Source: Apostichopus japonicus
Lineage: Eukaryota > Echinodermata > Holothuroidea > Aspidochirotida > Stichopodidae
Assembly: GCF_037975245.1 (NCBI RefSeq)
Contig: NC_092574.1
Coordinates: 17,151,213 to 17,215,212, forward strand
Reading direction: 5' to 3'
DNA length: 64,000 nucleotides
Shown: piece by piece, positions 37,042-50,389 of the stretch
Layout of the letters: each line of letters starts with the position of its first letter
How positions within the stretch are numbered: the stretch's first letter is position 1
Translations under genes and position numbers: made by a program
The notes under the pieces: generated by a model
Told to the model about the DNA's origin: nothing
Database searches by the model: none
The model's input: the letters and a program-made list of their open reading frames with translations, nothing else

Positions 37042-40000
37042 ATGTCTTTGCATTTGCGAAAAGTCCTGAGGCTCGGTAAGTAATTCCAATCCATTTCTAT
37101 TTGTTTATTGTTTAAGTGTTAATTTATCAGTGAAAATTGCAGATCGTATCGGTTTACTGCATCTATGAGCATTATTGTATGGTTGAATTCATAACTTAAT
37201 CGACGTATCACAGCCTAATTGACAATTAGGCCAACGTACAGTTAGGTTAGGCTAAGCTGTAGGTTTTCTTATGTACTGGCTAAGGATAGTCAAATTTAGT
37301 TTGAGAAGCCACATTAACTTGTCAGAGATATTGTTTGTAAGACCGCAGACCTATTCGCCAGTCATATTTTTTCTGTGTCAGTCACTGTACTGTCTGGTAG
37401 CAAGGGGAAGAAAACAATATTGGCCGTGGCTATTCTTACGACTAGTAGTAACAATTATTTATAAACTATTCTTACGACAAAGGCGAATTCAAGCGCAGTA
37501 AAGTAAATAAAGCAACTGCGCATGTACTAGGGGTAACCCTAACTTTAACCCTAAACCCCAATCCTAACCCTAACACTATCCCTAACCGGAAATTATTGTT
37601 ACTCCTGGTCGTAAAAAATAGTACTCCTGTCATAAAAGTAGCAACTGCGCATGCGTAATCGGAAATTATTCTTACGAACAGTCGTAAGAATAGCCACTTT
37701 GAACAATATTTCATTCACAACCTTGATGGTGAAGAAGGAAGTATGCATGTTTGTTACAAGTTACATACTGTAGGCTAGAACTAATTTGTTAGACTTATTA
37801 ATCAGTATAACTATTAGTCATCATTCTTCTTGCTGCATGGTGAGCAACGATACATGACTATTTGCTCCATGACCAATCAATTGCTAGGGTCTATCAAATT
37901 ACTGGAGCTTTTCAAACTATAGCCTAGGTATATAGGTCAATTGCTACCTTGGCGTAACTAAAGACTCAGTAGCCTTTTGCAGATCTAACAGGTTAGGTAG
38001 GTCTATGGATAAAGTCAACCACTTTTGCCCTAAACGTGATTATTATTAATCATTTTCGATTCAGAACAATACTGCAGACATGTTGAAGGGTTTTGTTGTC
38101 AGTGACAATTTAACCACATGACTGGGCATCTGGCTGGCTGTCTTTTCATCAGTAGGTTAACCAATCATTGCACTACCGTCTAGTTATTCCTACTATAACA
38201 ACTCTCTGAATCACTTAACATATTTTTGCGGTAATCTACAGCATCAACATATTTTTTATGTGATTGTTTTCTCCTCTCTACCATCAGCTCAGCTGCACAG
38301 GGTTGCTTCTGTAACCTGTCCAAGACCCTACAGTTCTGAGGCTTCTGCAGGCCCACCTAAAATAACTACACATTACACCATAGTTCCAAGGGAGAATGAT
38401 CAAAGATGGAATGGTTTGTAAAGAATTATATGATCACTGTTCATTACGGTTGGAATGAAAGGTATAGCAAGCTAACTACAAATAACTTTATAGTTCATGT
38501 GTAGCATGCTGTCTTTCATAGATTCAAATGCAAACAAATCAGTATTGACCTACATAGTATCCACTTTGCTGCACAACTATCTTTTCATACACGTTTACTT
38601 CATCAGTTTTCCTTACTTTCACGTCGCATATTAATCCGATCTTGGCCGTCTATTTCATTTTGAAAATATTATTCATACCTTCTTCTTTTTCAGAAGTCGA
38701 CATGGAGAGGTACGGGGATGAAGCAGACGTGGTCATTGTGGGAGCAGGTCCTGCAGGTCTTTCTACAGCCATAAAATTAAAACAGCTTGCAGAGGAGAAG
38801 GGTACAGAATTGAGAGTTTGTGTGGTGGAAAAAGCCTCAGAGCTAGGTTGGTGGCAGTGTATTTTATCCATTGTATTGCAAATGTAAAAGATATTTATCT
38901 TTTCTTTAGTCTTCTCTTGTAGCAATACATTCAATCTGATTATATGTGTTCAATTTAAAAAGGACAGACTCCTTAGGAAAGAAATGAAAAGCTCAGGAAT
39001 AAAGAAGCAAGATTGGAAATCTCGTGAACCAGGCTGAGTGAGGCTGACAGTCCTCATAGGATTTTACCACACAAAAATAAAACAAATCAAAGAGTACAAA
39101 AAAAAGAATGAAAAATGCTACTAGATGTTTAAAACAAGAGTAAATGAAATGAAAGACATCAACTTGTCCTTTCAAGGTAGATTACCCTTATGTATCAAGA
39201 GTTCTTAGTGTACTCTTCACAAACAATGGTGGGAAATTGCTGGTACTAGCAATCATGTTCATGAGAATTCAAGTGGGCTTATCTTTCCTTTATGGTAGTA
39301 CATCATTGTGCTAATTTGATACCAACTTTTGTACCTATTATTTAGGCAGACAGGAGAGTCATTTGTTTTTCAATCGGTTTTGCATGGATAAGAAAACTTG
39401 AGAATCTCAATCCTGAAAATCCTTTTCTAACCTTCTATCCCGACAAGATGTAGTTTGAAAGCCTACAGAAGGGAAAGTATAAATTAAGGAAAGTTATCTT
39501 GACTTTTTCATGGCTAGTGTAGTTGACATCAGTCATGGAAGGCCCATCTGACCATCATTACCTCTGACAAAAATAGGAAAGATTTAAAGTATGCTTCTCA
39601 CTTTTCTCATTACAGGGGCTCACACATTATCGGGTGCTTGCTTAGAAACACATGCCTTAGATGAGCTGATTCCAGACTGGAAGGAGAAGGACCATCCACT
39701 GAAGACACCAGTCAAAGGAGATAAATTTGCATTGCTCACAGAAAAATATCGAATACCAATCCCTATGTTTAAAGGTAAAGCAATTTGTTTAACTGGTAAG
39801 CTTTGATATGAAACCGTTCACCCTCGTCCATCCGCCTCCTGCCCAGCCATTGCTCTTCTCTTTCACTCCTTCCTAACCAAGTATCCTCTCATCTAAGCCT
39901 TCCTCCTCACCTAGTCCTCTTTGTGTGCCTATAACCAAAGCGCCTCTCGTTGACCCAGACAACTCTGATCTCAGTCCTTGCTATCTCCCCCCCCCCCCCC

Positions 40001-43000
40001 CCCCACATCCTCCCAAATACATTTTGCCTTGCTTTGAATTTATATTTAAGATTACATTTCATTATTTCATTATTTATTTTTTCACTTCCGTATGCTTTGT
40101 ATTTTGTAAAATCTTTACGATAGATTCTCAATAGATCTGCCATAGTTTTGAGATCACTAGAAGTATTTCTGCAGAGTACATCGCTAAACGTTTGGTATCC
40201 TCTAACCGTACAGGTCTTCCTATGTACAACCACGGCAACTATGTGGTCAGGCTTGGAAATGTCGTGAAATGGTTAGGAGAGCAGGCAGAAGAACTGGGTG
40301 TTGAAATTTATCCAGGGTATCCTGCTAGTGAGGTAGATTTTCTCTTCTTTACATGTTGAAGTACGAAACAGAATCATTTTCTATGTTTGTTGAAGAGTTC
40401 TTCAACTTACCTTTTCCATCTGTGACTAAAGTTATATATATCAGAAATGGGTGTTATAAATATTGCTTCATTATAAAGATATTAATATCATATTTACTGC
40501 TGTTGGATGCTGAAACATGTTATCTGAGGTGTTAGGGAATTTCATTGCTGCTTAATAGCTTAGACTGTGCAGCGGTGACACAGTAGTGATTATTTCATGA
40601 GGTACATGTTGTCTGTTAATAAAGTAGTTGTTTATCCTTTGATGAACATCTGATAATTAAGGGTTCTGTACACTTAAGCTATAAATAAAGATAGTGTTTG
40701 TTTTGCAGGAATACTGATCTTTGTAATTCAATATCATTGTGTATACACACAACTTGGTCGTGATCTGATAAGTTTGTTTTCAGACATTGTCTGCTATTTA
40801 CCATTAATAAAACTTGGTTAATGGTCTCATTTTTATACAGTGTGTGAGGTGTTTATGTAAAATAGATATTAAATGGTACATAAGAGCAATCAAGTGAGGT
40901 TTCCATAAAATCAGTGTCTGTGGTAAATGAATCTACAAACTTATCAAGTAAATATTTACAAAGGTTTGTGAAATACTGTTGACATAAGCAGTTGAGCTAG
41001 AGCAGTGATGCTCAGATTTGAATTAATTTTTTTAAACTGGAGAGATGTGTCTTGACTTGAAAGTCTTAAAGTATCTTCTGTTATCACCTTGCAAAGAACA
41101 ATTCTTTTCACGTATCTCTTGATGCATATTTTCAGGTCCTATATCATGAGGATGGTAGCGTGAAGGGTATAGCCACCACTGATGTTGGTATAGCCAAAGA
41201 TGGTTCCCCTAAGGTGAGTCCCATGTATGAGGTACTTACAGGGATAGTCATGGGGTCAATTTGTTGGAAGAGAAACAGATACAATGCATCCTGGTAAAAA
41301 AAAAAATGGACGAAAGTAAGCCAATTATACTTTGTCTCTTTCACATTCAGTTCTACTACTAACCATGAGAGGGAATGTTTTAAAGCATGTGTTTTGTAGA
41401 TCTTCAAGATTTGGTAGTTTGGAGAGTACCATACTATTAAAGTAAAAGTCAACTTCCATTCAAAGTAGCCTGCAACTGATCTCAAAATGTTAACACATTT
41501 CAAGTGAGCTGCATCCAGGACAATTTAGCCACATCCAGGAGAATGTAGCCACGTCCAGGACAATGTAGCCAAGTCCAGGAGAATGTAGCCGCGTCCAGGA
41601 CAAGGAAGCTGCATCCAACACAAGGTAGCCGCATTCAAGACTGTAAAGTTGGCCGCAGACCTGACAGCCAGGCTGAACACCCCTCGACTGAGACTCAACC
41701 ATAGTCAAATGGAAAGTCATGGATAATCAGGCGGGTTGTTTGTGCTAAAGACTACCAAACATTGAGAATTTACCAGTTTTAAAACTCAACATTTATCATC
41801 TTCTCAACTACCGGTTGTCAGTCTGTGGCTGTTAACGTCTGAAACTACCCGGTTTTTTAACAGATGAAACCTTTCACAGACAAGGAATCTTGCTCGTGGA
41901 GAAAACAGACCCCGCCATTGACAGGAATCAGTTCTTGTGTGTGCTTGTCAGTCTTCCATTGTTAGTGGGTTATCTGTAGGGTTGTGGGTCTTCAAATCTT
42001 AATGACTATTGAAAATTTAGTTTTTGACGTTTCGAGGTGAGCAAGGTCGTGGTTGTTGAGGGGAGTGTGTAGCCGTCTTCACCGCATGAACCTACTGCTT
42101 CTGTTTTCTGACTGTATGGTACTTATTCTGTTGCCTTTCTTAGATTGAGAATGCAAACTTTTTGAATTTTTATGTATTTATTTATTTTAATATATATATA
42201 TATCTTTTTTTTTCATTTTAGGGGACTTTTGAAAGAGGAATGGAACTTCATGCAAAAGTTACAGTCTTTGGAGAAGGTTGCCATGGTCACCTGGCAAAAC
42301 AACTATACAATAATTTTAACCTCAGGGAGAACTGTTCGCCACAGACCTATGGAATTGGTATTAAAGAGGTATTAGCTGCTCATCATGTCTTCAGATCTAC
42401 GGTTAAAAATTGTTTGCTTAATATATTTGTTTTTTCAATATTTCTAAAAATTCTGGTGTAAGTTCTATGTTAATTATTAATCTAATTATGATTATTATTA
42501 TTATGACTGAAATTGAATAACCACTTTCCAGTTCTCATTGGAATTCATCTAGCATATCTTTAATTTTTGGGTTCATAATTAAATGTAATTAGGTCATTAA
42601 CAATTGTGTCAAGTGTTATAGCTTCTGCACTAGATTTTATGTGCCAAGTAGGCTAAGCCAATGAAACTGGTGGAGGCCCTCGTTTAATTTTCAATCATTG
42701 TTTTCAAGAGTTGGTACATTTTCTATCAAGTATTTTAAGTAAGTGTTTTGGCAATAATGCAACATAAATGTTAAGGTCAATATGTTGCAAAACAAGACTG
42801 ACTTGTATCTTACTTTTTTTTCTTCTTTTCACTTCTTTATTTTTAGGTGTGGGAAGTAGAAGAATCAAAACATAATCCAGGAATGGTTGAGCATACAGTT
42901 GGTTGGCCACTGGTAAGACTCCATTCGACTCATAAACTGTCTTTTTCTTAAAGATTTTAGTCAAACTGGCTTTATCTGGGTCTTCCATTAGTTGCAGTGA

Positions 43001-46000
43001 AGAAGCGTCTGTTTCGGTGAAAGTAAATTTGCAGGTTCAACAACGACGAATAGTAGAATTGACTAGGTATCATATTATTGAAACGAATAATACAAGAAAG
43101 AACAAACCTTTCCAAAGCCATCCAATTTTGTGAGATGCATATTTTCTAAATACTGCGAGAGAATTGCAGCGGTGACTGCAAATTGTAACATTGAATACAA
43201 GGTGTAATAATGTATATGAACTGTAAATGTGAGGGTTGCAAATCACCTTAGAAGCGAATGTTCTTTCAAATTCAGTGATAGCTGATTGTTTAGATCAGTG
43301 GTTCTCAAAGTGGTCCCCGCCGCCCCCCTGGGGGCGTTGGGAAGTCTCAGGGGGCACTACAGGATACAAGGGGGGTAGGGGGGCATTGGCACTGATTTGG
43401 GGGACCTGACGATGACGACTCAACACTGCAGTGATTTAGGGCACAGTAAGGCATCCAGGGGGTCTGGGAGCCAAAAAAATAACTACTGTTGAGAAAAAAT
43501 TCATCATCTTGTAGGGAATGTAGGCTACTTTTTAATTCCTATGTGTATATATTCGGACGATCTGATTGCTCGCTTGAGTGGCCGACTATGAACGGTAGGT
43601 CGAGGGGAGGCGGTAGGGGGAGGGGGGCATTGGGACAGTTCAAGATGGTTGAAGGGGGCAGTCGTCTAAAAAAGCTTGAGAACCACTGGTTTAGATGTTG
43701 TAACAACACTCAATCAACCAATTTTGTTTCCGAAAACACCCTGAGAACTATACTATTGGCAGTACAGTAGGATGTTTTATATTTGAGAACTTTGGAGAAA
43801 GATTTTTGAGAATTTATTTTTCTCCTATGAGATTAGAAGTAACTCTCATTATCTCTAGTAAGCATGATGGTAAGACTCTGGAACTAACGTCGCTCATAAA
43901 ATGAATCGTTGATTTCCATTTCATCTACAGGACAGACACACCTATGGAGGTTCCTTTCTCTATCACCTCAACGAGGGTTCCCCGCTAGTGGCTGTGGGCT
44001 TTGTGATTGGCTTGGATTATACTAACCCTTACCTCAGCCCCTTCAGAGAATTCCAAAGATTCAAGACACATCCATCCATCAGACCTACCTTTGAAGGAGG
44101 CAAGAGAGTAGCATACGGTGCCAGGGCACTTAATGAAGGGGGCTTCCAGGTGAGATCTTTGTCTTTGTGTGTGACGTATGTAGTGGTGGGATGCAGGGGA
44201 GGGGGTAGGTGGGCAGTGGAGGAATGTAGTAGTCTGGTTGGTGATTCACTTAATGATGAGGCTTTACAAACAAGGTCTTGCTATGTGTGGTTCTCTTACC
44301 ACCATGGCCAATCTACTGTATGTGTTTGAGGTGCATAGGAAGCTGATAAGATACAGTAGAAATTTGGAAGTGAATTACAAACTGAATAGCTTCAGTTTAT
44401 TTTTGTTTTCATTTAATCCTAGCCATAAGGGAATCTTTTTATTGGTGATGATGTGTATATGTGTGGCACATATGTATGTTACACTTTGGCAACACAGTAA
44501 CATGCAAAGGATGGTTGAACTTCATGCTTGGTATGTTGATCCATTGTAGCTATTTGAGGTCAAACTAGGTCAAGGTCTGAGAATCCTGTAACCGGGTGAA
44601 GTCCGAAAATAAAACCATGATTGAAAGTCATACCTGATATGTAGGTCAAAATTAGTGTAAATACTTTGCTGAGCACTGGAAGTCAACATCAACAAAAGCT
44701 AGAAAACATCTTGTGCAGTTTTACTATTGGACTGCTCTCGTACAAAATATGACTGGACAATCATAAAGCCTATTGGCTTTCTGGTTATTTTGCTAAATGG
44801 TGTTGGGTATCATCCAATTTTATGTGTGTTTTTGGTCATACTGTTTCAATTCTAGAAAAGCATAAAGACATATCTTTCAAGATGGGTATTTATGGAATTA
44901 ACTAATCGTCGGTTTATTTCAGTCGGTACCCAAGTTGGCATTTCCTGGTGGTGTTCTGGTAGGGTGCAGTCCTGGATTCATGAATGTCCCAAAGATTAAA
45001 GGTACCCACACAGCAATGAAGAGTGGTATTGTGGCTGCAGAAGCAATCTTTGATAAACTGACTGCTGAAGAACCAAAACCTGATACAGGTGAGACAAATA
45101 AAAAAAAATCCTGGTGGATTAATTCTTCCATTAAAAACGGTTTGATCAGTTATGTGGACCCACTGTGCCTTCAACATATTTTCACACTTATAGCAGATTT
45201 CACAATGAAACCAGCACACTTGATATTGAGAATGTGTGGCTAGTTCTGTAATTATCCGATGCTATTTGGGAATTTGTTGTTTTATTGCTAAACCTGCTCT
45301 AAACAGACAGAGGTATGACGCTGTACCCCATAGATAAAGGGATATGTTTTGTATTTGAAGAAATCCATTGTGTTACAGGTTCCCTGTGAATTGAAGAGTT
45401 TGCTTCTTCCTTAATTGTCTCTGAAGATTTTGTTTAGACAATAATGCCAACCAGGATAGGATGGATGGTTTTGCCCCCCTCTCCCCCCCCCCCATTCTTG
45501 TCCCACAAAGAAATCTCCCATCCCAATCTTTTTCTGCATATTTAGAACTCTTTGTACCTCATCACCGTCAATTGCTCCTTTTCTCTTTTGGCATGTATTC
45601 ATGTAACATTCTGATTTTCTTGCATTCGCCTCAGGTCTTCTCGTCAGTGAGTACGAGGAGAGATTAAGAAGCAGCTGGGTCTGGAAGGAACTCCAGTCCG
45701 TCCGTAACGTTCGTCCTTCATTCCACAGTCCCCTCGGTCTCTATGGCGGTATCATGTACACCGGTTTATTCTATGTGTTCGGACGAGGCAAAGAACCGTG
45801 GACATTGGCTCCTAAGCGTAAGTCCATGATAATCCCCCACATGTATTACAATGGCAGATGTTAAAAATCAAATGCGTTTTGATATATGGATATGGAAGAC
45901 CAGAACAACTTGGTTTGAGCTTTGCTGCAGTTACGATTGTAATCAAAATGTTAACAAAGCGCTGTAAAGGTTTGATTATAGAATAACTTCATGTGAGTGT

Positions 46001-47107
46001 ATGAAACGTGATATGAATGCTCAGCTCACTGTATCCCAAAAGGAAGTTATAATTTGTATTAAAGCAGGATTCTGTTAGGTTAGATATCACAGATTTTTCG
46101 TCTTATAAGAAACAATCACCCCCCTCCCTCACCCCCTCCCTCCCTCACCCCCCAAAGTCAGATCCGGCAGTAGGTTATTCGAAAATGTAACCAATAAATC
46201 ACATAAAACAGTATCTAGCTATGTACTACCAGTAAATGTATTATTGTTATTATTATGATCCATTTTCTTTCATTGCATTTATTTTTATTTTAGACAAAGA
46301 CTCTGAGAGCCTTAAACCAGCCACAGAATGCACACCGATAGAGTATCCAAAGCCAGATAATGAAGTGACCTTTGACCTGTTAAGTTCAGTGGCACTCAGT
46401 GGCACAAACCATGAGCACGACCAACCGGCTCACCTGACACTCCGAGACGACTCCGTCCCAGTCAATAGAAATCTTGCCATATATGACGGCCCTGAACAGC
46501 GCTTCTGTCCTGCTGGTGAGTCAATAGGAAATCATCAAGTGTGAATACCCTAAGAAAAACAGAAATAATTTCGATTTTATATCCATAATTATATATTTTT
46601 TAGTCTCAGGACATTCAAGAAAAGACACGACATCTCAGAATCTAAATAGACAATTTGAAGCATACCAATTACTTAAATGTAAATTTTATATGTAATTTTC
46701 ATCTACCCTAATGCTCTGTCTGAAATAGGGGACTCGGGGAATATTGGATGAAGTTAAATGAATTCCCATTTTCATAACATATTTAAGGAATAATGTAAAC
46801 TTCAAGAAGGGGTTCGCGGCAGCATAATTTGTCCCTGGGGTCTGATGTGGCTGTCAATGGCCCTGGTCGTATAAGTGAGTGATAAAGTAGAAATTAATTG
46901 AAGATATCGATGAACATAAATATATTGTTTAATCTTTTTTCAGGTGTCTATGAATATGTACCAATGGAAACAGGTGATGGTCAGAGGTTGCAGATTAATG
47001 CACAGAACTGTGTCCATTGTAAGACCTGTGACATCAAAGACCCCAGCCAGAATATCAACTGGGTAGTCCCAGAGGCAGGAGGCGGACCAGCATACAATGG
47101 CATGTAG
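37042..47107 (+). CDS. ETFDH: Electron transfer flavoprotein-ubiquinone oxidoreductase
   Basis: Complete 13-exon gene, 611 codons (human protein 617). Exons: 37042-37075, 38288-38413, 38694-38846, 39616-39774, 40214-40332, 41136-41213, 42222-42368, 42847-42912, 43931-44149, 44923-45088, 45635-45817, 46294-46515, 46944-47107; all introns are GT/AG and phases agree. The enzyme sits on the inner mitochondrial membrane and passes electrons from ETF to ubiquinone, linking fatty-acid and amino-acid dehydrogenases to the respiratory chain. The start [20 protein letters not shown] is a plausible mitochondrial presequence, with A at -3. Exon 3 encodes the FAD-binding VIVGAGPAG loop. Exons 12 and 13 encode the 4Fe-4S ligands: RFCPAG, then CVHCKTC. 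The C-terminus GGGPAYNGM is as in other animals. No damage is seen. Confidence 0.97.
37426..37697. mobile_element. 272-bp MITE carrying telomere-like CCCTAA repeats
   Basis: Inside ETFDH intron 1. Perfect 17-bp terminal inverted repeats GTGGCTATTCTTACGAC (37426-37442) and its inverse (37681-37697). The interior holds a degenerate run of CCCTAA-type units at about 37533-37588 and two copies of GCAACTGCGCATG near 37510 and 37649. No clear target duplication is visible. Confidence 0.65.
41507..41646. repeat. 20-bp minisatellite, seven units, ETFDH intron 6
   Basis: Seven head-to-tail 20-bp units of the form AGCCACGTCCAGGACAATGT with 1-6 differences each. The last two units are the most diverged. 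It lies about 300 bp downstream of exon 6. Confidence 0.85.
43288..43696. mobile_element. 393-bp non-autonomous hAT element, ETFDH intron 8
   Basis: Ends CAGTGGTTCTCAA (from 43296) and TTGAGAACCACTG (to 43688) are the terminal repeats typical of Charlie/Zaphod-type hAT transposons. The 8-bp target duplication GTTTAGAT is perfect (43288-43295 and 43689-43696). The interior is G-rich on the plus strand and has no transposase. Confidence 0.85.
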
Positions 47108-49239
47108 CCACACATGGGTTAGGAGATACCTCATTGAACCTCACAGAGAAATGAAATCACAAGATGTGTGGAGGCAATATATGCATAGGGAGATGATGGA
47201 AAGGATAAATGCAAATAAGGAAATGTGTAATGGCTCCATAAACTTCTCAAGTAATGGTTCTGTCTCCTCAGGTTCATTCTGGACAGGTTCGCATTCCTTC
47301 TGCAACATTTGAGGTGACCGGCTCACTGTTTTATCGTTATCACTGAACTTCTACAGTGGGTTGCACGATCATGTGTTATATCTCTTGTAGTGGTTGGGAT
47401 TTCGTGGAAATTACCAAGTTGAAAATGTTGAAAGTAGCTAAAATTTTATGAAACAATGCAAGGAGACAAAACAAAAAAAAGCAGAAAGGAGAAGAAAAAG
47501 GGAAAAAAATGAGCTGGACAAGATTGGCCATGTTGTAATGACCTTCGTCGCCTGGATTGCTTATCTACTTATTTATGTTTTCTTTGATATTTTTTTATAT
47601 TTGCTGGGGTTGGTCCATGCAGACTGTGAAAGATTATGACATATGAAAATGTGGAAGTGTTTGAGAAATAATGACAAGTGGATCACTTTCGGCTAATGAA
47701 TCACAGGGGGTATCTCTCTCTTTCTTGAAGTTTAAAGAAGATGAAAAAGATGTGAGTCATAGAATTGTTTTATTAAAAATGCGAATAGCTAGCTCTTTTA
47801 CCTCAGGTTCGGATAACTTAAATACCAGGACAGATTGAAGTGACAAACTCCAAGAAATTGGAAACAAACATTTGGTGTCTGATACATCAGAAATTTTTGA
47901 AGTCTAGCTTGGTTGTGAAATATTGTATGATCTTGGAAAACTAAAATAGATTAAAATTTTGAAAACTTAAAGTGACACACACTTATAGCCAGTATGTTCT
48001 AGATGTGTACCAATATTAAAATAACGAAACAAGGGAACATGTCAGACGTTTATAGTGCATATCAAACGTGAAGAACAATTAATGTTGATTAATGTTGAAA
48101 ATCGTCTTACGATGGCAGCAGGGAAAATAGTTTGTTTTGCTGAAATTTTTATTTGTTTTAGCGGACCAACTGATGTTGACATTCTTCACTGGTAACTGTA
48201 ACACCAGTTGGGGGTGTGGGTGGCCCGGTAAGGGGATGGGTTTGGGGCATATATGAAGCACGTGGAATTTGAGACTAGAAGTATGAGCTAACAGTGAGTT
48301 TTCACATTTGAAATGGTTCTCCAAGTTTTGATGTCTGTGAGTTTCTGCGAAGGCTCGCTGTCATGTCGTAGTAATGCTATTCGGATACTTGGATGAAACA
48401 AGATTTTACACGAAAGCTGTATATCCTTACCCAGTGACTGTAGTAATTTCATAAATGATATGTGCTGTTAACTTTGTCATCAACAAACTTCTGAGGGGTG
48501 AGCTGTTATTTTAAATATTAATCTGTTCTCTTTTGAGGCAGATATTTTGATTATTCATATTAAACTTGATAAGAGCCAGTATTCATTTCAGGGAAGTTTC
48601 AATGCCAACCTCTGTGGTTGTTTTAATATTTCTGATATTTATCTCTAACTTTTGTGAACCTTTTTAATGAACCTTTTTTGGGGTTTTGTGTTGACAGTGG
48701 ATATAAAGATTAAGTTTTGCTAACGTATCCTATGGTATTTGCTGTCTGTTAATTGTTAACATTAGCACAAACAAATGGAGTTATAGCACTAACCTCTGAC
48801 CAAAAGGGCAGCAAAGTGACATTGATACAGGGTAAATGTGTTTTTTACATCATACGCACCTCGTGATTGGGTTTTGGGGCTAGATCAGATTAACGTCTTG
48901 TACTGCATTCTACCAGGAGATGAGGGGTGTTTGGGGTTGGGGGAGATGGTAACTTACTCTTGTCATTATTAAACAGAATACAGGGACAAAATCATTTCTC
49001 CCTTTTATAAGTTAGTTGAGGCATTAAAATGATTTACCACATTGTCTCACCCTTGATGTGATGCAAATGAGTAAAAAAACAGCTCTACTTTAACTCTGCA
49101 GTGGAGGCATAGAGTGAACTTCCCCGTCCGATAACTTTGGTATATGTTTGAGGTGTGACCTGCCTTCAGCTCTTTGAATAAAGAAATATTTAATCTGTAT
49201 ATTGTATATTTCTGAAGTACCCATTTTTGGGATAATAAA
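47108..49239 (+). other. ETFDH: Probable ETFDH 3' UTR and polyadenylation signals
   Basis: No gene is seen between the ETFDH stop codon and 49.2 kb. AATAAA occurs at 49177-49182 and again at 49234-49239 and would give a 3' UTR of about 2.1 kb if no intron intervenes. No stronger terminator closer to the stop was identified. Confidence 0.35.
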
Positions 49240-50250
49240 CAAATACGAAAATGAACCAAATTACTTCCTACTTTTCTGATTTTCCTTTGTCAAGTATGAC
49301 CAGCATAATTAAGCAAAATAATTTAACTTTAAATATATAGACATAAGGAAAGTGAAAACAAGAAAATCCTGACAAATACCAAGTCATCTCAGTTCTAGGT
49401 TCAGTGCCGGATTAATCTAGCACATGCTACGGCTCGCATTTTCAGGGGCCTGCGCGAAGTGCTTGCAATCTATCAATTCCGATTCACTGACTCTACACTT
49501 GCTCTATTACTATAGTACTATACTGCCTTAAAATGTTATGAACGACTGGGTGTCTCAGGTAAGCGATTTTAGCCAATTATCACCTTCAAGTCGGGTTATT
49601 ATTTAAAGACTGTAATTAATGTAAGTGTGGTATTCATGTGATATATATCCGACGCATAATTACGAAGGTATTTGAAACTGGACTCAGAGCCACTGCACAA
49701 ATATGAAAACTATATGGAACGCTCCCTCGCTGAATGCATCAGGCCTCCCACAAGCTTATCCTGGCCCTGTCTAGGTTCCCTATTGTCTACAAAGGAAGTC
49801 TTTGTTTTTTGATTTCATTGACTTTGTGTGTGCCGATTTTGGTTAGGTCAGTTGTTACTATTGTTTAGAAGAGAAGATATGAATGGGTTGGGGGGGGATG
49901 GGGGTTTTGGCGGGGGAGAGCACTTACCCTACTAAAGATCATATGAATAATGTATCCGAACACATAAACCAAATAGTTCAAAAGAATTCACTTCGTTTTT
50001 CGTTAGTTTTAATGAAACTTGACTAATCAAACAAGTGAATTGGATTCACTCCTGTCGATTGTCAAGACAAGTTGATATTTCCCAATTGGCGGCTTCCTAT
50101 TGGACATTAAGATGTACTTTGATGACATCCCCGTCAGTTTGTCGTAGTGTCACAACGGACAAGACAGGGGGAACTAAAAATGGTATAAATTCGGTGCTAT
50201 TTTGTTATCAGTGAAACCAGTTCTGCTTATGAATGCAGGTAAGCTACTAT
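49240..50250. other. Intergenic DNA between ETFDH and the right duplication arm
   Basis: No gene or structured repeat recognised, apart from G-rich tracts at about 49889-49915. Confidence 0.4.
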
Positions 50251-50251
50251 G

Positions 50252-50377
50252 GAACGGAGATAACAACATCAAAGGAGACAACAACATCAAAGTAGACAAC
50301 AACATCGAAGGAGTCAAAAATATTATAATAGACAGCATAGAAGTAAACAACATAAAACATTACCATTTCGGCCTTCC
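50252..50377. repeat. Foldback-family fragment with 18-bp repeats
   Basis: Four diverged units of GGAGACAACAACATCAAA type follow a truncated GGAACGG end. The right end ACATTACCATTTCGGCCTTCC resembles the right end of the 24.0-24.4 kb foldback element. It lies immediately beside the 50.4-51.3 kb transposon. Confidence 0.5.
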
Positions 50378-50389
50378 ACACTCTCATTG

